A stretch of 42,661 bases of DNA, taken from Lachnospiraceae bacterium. Lineage in GTDB: Bacteria > Bacillota > Clostridia > Lachnospirales > Lachnospiraceae. The stretch is taken from contig JAQXLY010000031.1 of assembly GCA_029012365.1 (NCBI GenBank), positions 1 to 42,661 on the forward strand, given 5' to 3'. Of this stretch, positions 42,031-42,661 are shown in pieces. Under the pieces are notes generated by a model. It was not told the origin of the DNA, searched no databases, and saw only the letters and a program-made list of their open reading frames with translations. The translations under genes and the position numbers were made by a program. Within the stretch, counting starts at the first letter, position 1. Each line of letters begins with the position of its first letter.

Positions 42031-42291
42031 ATGCCAGAAATTTCATTGTTTTACGGGATTAGAGTGACAATGTACTATGATGACCATAATCCACCACATT
42101 TTCATGCAGAATATAATGGAAATAAGGCACTAATTGAAATAGATGGAGCAAGAGTAATAAAAGGTGCTTTACCCTCAAGACAATTGAAATTGATTTTAGC
42201 GTGGTGTGTTTTGCATCAGGATGAATTGATGCAGAATTGGGAACTCTCTAAAGCTGGAAAGCCAATGAATAAAATTAATCCTTTGACTTAG
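42031..42291 (+). CDS. DUF4160 domain-containing protein
   Basis: 86 residues: MPEISLFYGIRVTMYYDDHN, PPHFHAEYNG, then ALPSRQLKLILAWCVLHQDE. This is the complete DUF4160 pattern with the conserved HxPPHFHA core, a histidine-rich site of unknown purpose. The start follows AAGGAGGAA. Such genes are usually paired with a DUF2442 gene, as here 11 bases downstream. They often lie in toxin-antitoxin-rich or mobile regions; the antitoxin next door fits. Biochemical function is unknown. Confidence 0.85.
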   Translation: MPEISLFYGIRVTMYYDDHNPPHFHAEYNGNKALIEIDGARVIKGALPSRQLKLILAWCVLHQDELMQNWELSKAGKPMNKINPLT

Positions 42292-42302
42292 GAGGTGATG
42301 GT

Positions 42303-42467
42303 ATGTTCCCTAAAGTAATGCAAGTGGTACCAATGAAAGATTTTTCTGTTTATGTATATTTCGAAGATGGAAAAATTGTATGTTATGATATGACCCAAAT
42401 GCTAGAGAAAGAAGCGTTTCAAACCCGCAATGTGAAATTGTTGTCTCATAGAAAATATATATCGTAA
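42303..42467 (+). pseudogene. DUF2442-like protein, truncated
   Basis: 54 residues starting MFPKVMQVVPMKDFSVYVYF and DGKIVCYDMTQMLEKEAF, the first half of a DUF2442 protein. The usual second half (a further 30-40 residues with an aspartate-rich end) is missing: after about residue 40 the frame gives unrelated residues and stops. GGAGGTG precedes the ATG. It is probably a truncated remnant of the usual DUF4160-DUF2442 pair; a short functional form cannot be excluded. Confidence 0.6.
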
Positions 42468-42489
42468 AAGCTTGCGTAATGACAATGTA

Positions 42490-42518
42490 TTGACACATAG
42501 TGAAAGAAGTGTTATAAT
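42490..42518 (+). promoter_or_regulatory. Promoter of the RelB/DinJ-type antitoxin gene
   Basis: TTGACA (42490-42495) and TATAAT (42513-42518), both perfect, with a 17-base spacer, 24 bases before the antitoxin start. Confidence 0.88.
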
Positions 42519-42542
42519 GTAGAAAAAGTGGAGGTATGTCTT

Positions 42543-42661
42543 ATGGATACAAATTTGAATGTTGCTATTGCACCAAAGGATTCAACGTTTCAAGTAAGAA
42601 TAAATTCAGAAATCAAAAGAGCGGTTGAGGATATTTATGCAAAAACCGGAATGACATTGAC
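42543..42661 (+). CDS. RelB/DinJ family antitoxin, N-terminal part (cut by the window edge)
   Basis: The first 39 codons lie in the window. FQVRINSEIKRAVEDIYAKT followed by GMTL is the ribbon-helix-helix opening of RelB/DinJ antitoxins, which bind DNA as dimers and neutralise a RelE/YafQ-type mRNase toxin. GGAGGTATG precedes the ATG. The perfect promoter just upstream fits an autoregulated toxin-antitoxin operon. The toxin would lie beyond the right edge and is not visible. Confidence 0.8.
   Translation, partial: MDTNLNVAIAPKDSTFQVRINSEIKRAVEDIYAKTGMTL

Overview
The window looks like chromosomal DNA of a Gram-positive, low-to-mid GC member of the Clostridia, most likely a Lachnospiraceae. 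The reasons are the rpmJ-rpsM-rpsK-rpsD-rpoA-rplQ cluster followed by ecfA1-ecfA2-ecfT-truA-rplM-rpsI, an extended L17, a tryptophan T-box, strong AGGAGG ribosome sites and several GHKL/LytTR and TetR/ABC modules. The genus cannot be fixed from the sequence alone. I see no tRNA, rRNA, CRISPR array or prophage. Function names rest on motifs and remembered families; no database search was run.

Layout. 1-1.8 kb is a decayed edge: the end of an IS3-family element, a frameshifted PD-(D/E)XK transposase-like nuclease gene and a stretch with no recognisable gene. 1.8-6.2 kb holds an AlkD-like DNA glycosylase, then a divergent TetR repressor facing a tight four-gene set: membrane-anchored metallo-hydrolase, Nudix hydrolase, 2H phosphoesterase and a DUF402-HAD fusion. 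Twin palindromic operators lie between the repressor and the set. 6.3-9.3 kb is an autoregulated TetR plus a three-gene ABC exporter. 9.6-12.6 kb is a copper module (CsoR, CopA with a CopZ domain fused at its C-terminus). 12.7-15.8 kb carries a MerR/GyrI-like regulator with its own 19-bp-spacer promoter and a PadR-DUF1700-DUF4097 envelope operon.

16-27 kb is a LytTR/GHKL two-component system followed by four tandem paralogous lipoproteins that share an unusual C-x4-C-x-H-x5-C signature, then an ABC ATPase and an internally duplicated permease. 27-33.2 kb contains cysK, an ECF sigma factor with a very long C-terminal extension coupled to an HExxH protein, a Trp T-box controlling a stand-alone trpB, and a methyltransferase. 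33.3-41.9 kb is the ribosomal/RNA polymerase alpha region with the ECF transporter core, truA and rplM-rpsI. Two structured non-coding stretches interrupt it: a hairpin array between rpmJ and rpsM, and a roughly 240-nt long-range hairpin after rplQ. The right edge has DUF4160/DUF2442 genes (the second truncated) and the start of a RelB/DinJ-type antitoxin.

Most promising for novelty: (i) the TetR-controlled hydrolase/Nudix/2H/DUF402-HAD operon, which has the parts of an RNA-repair or nucleotide-damage response; (ii) the two-component system, four-lipoprotein array and ABC transporter; (iii) the sigma factor with a C-terminal extension plus its DUF4932-like partner; (iv) the large hairpin element after rplQ.
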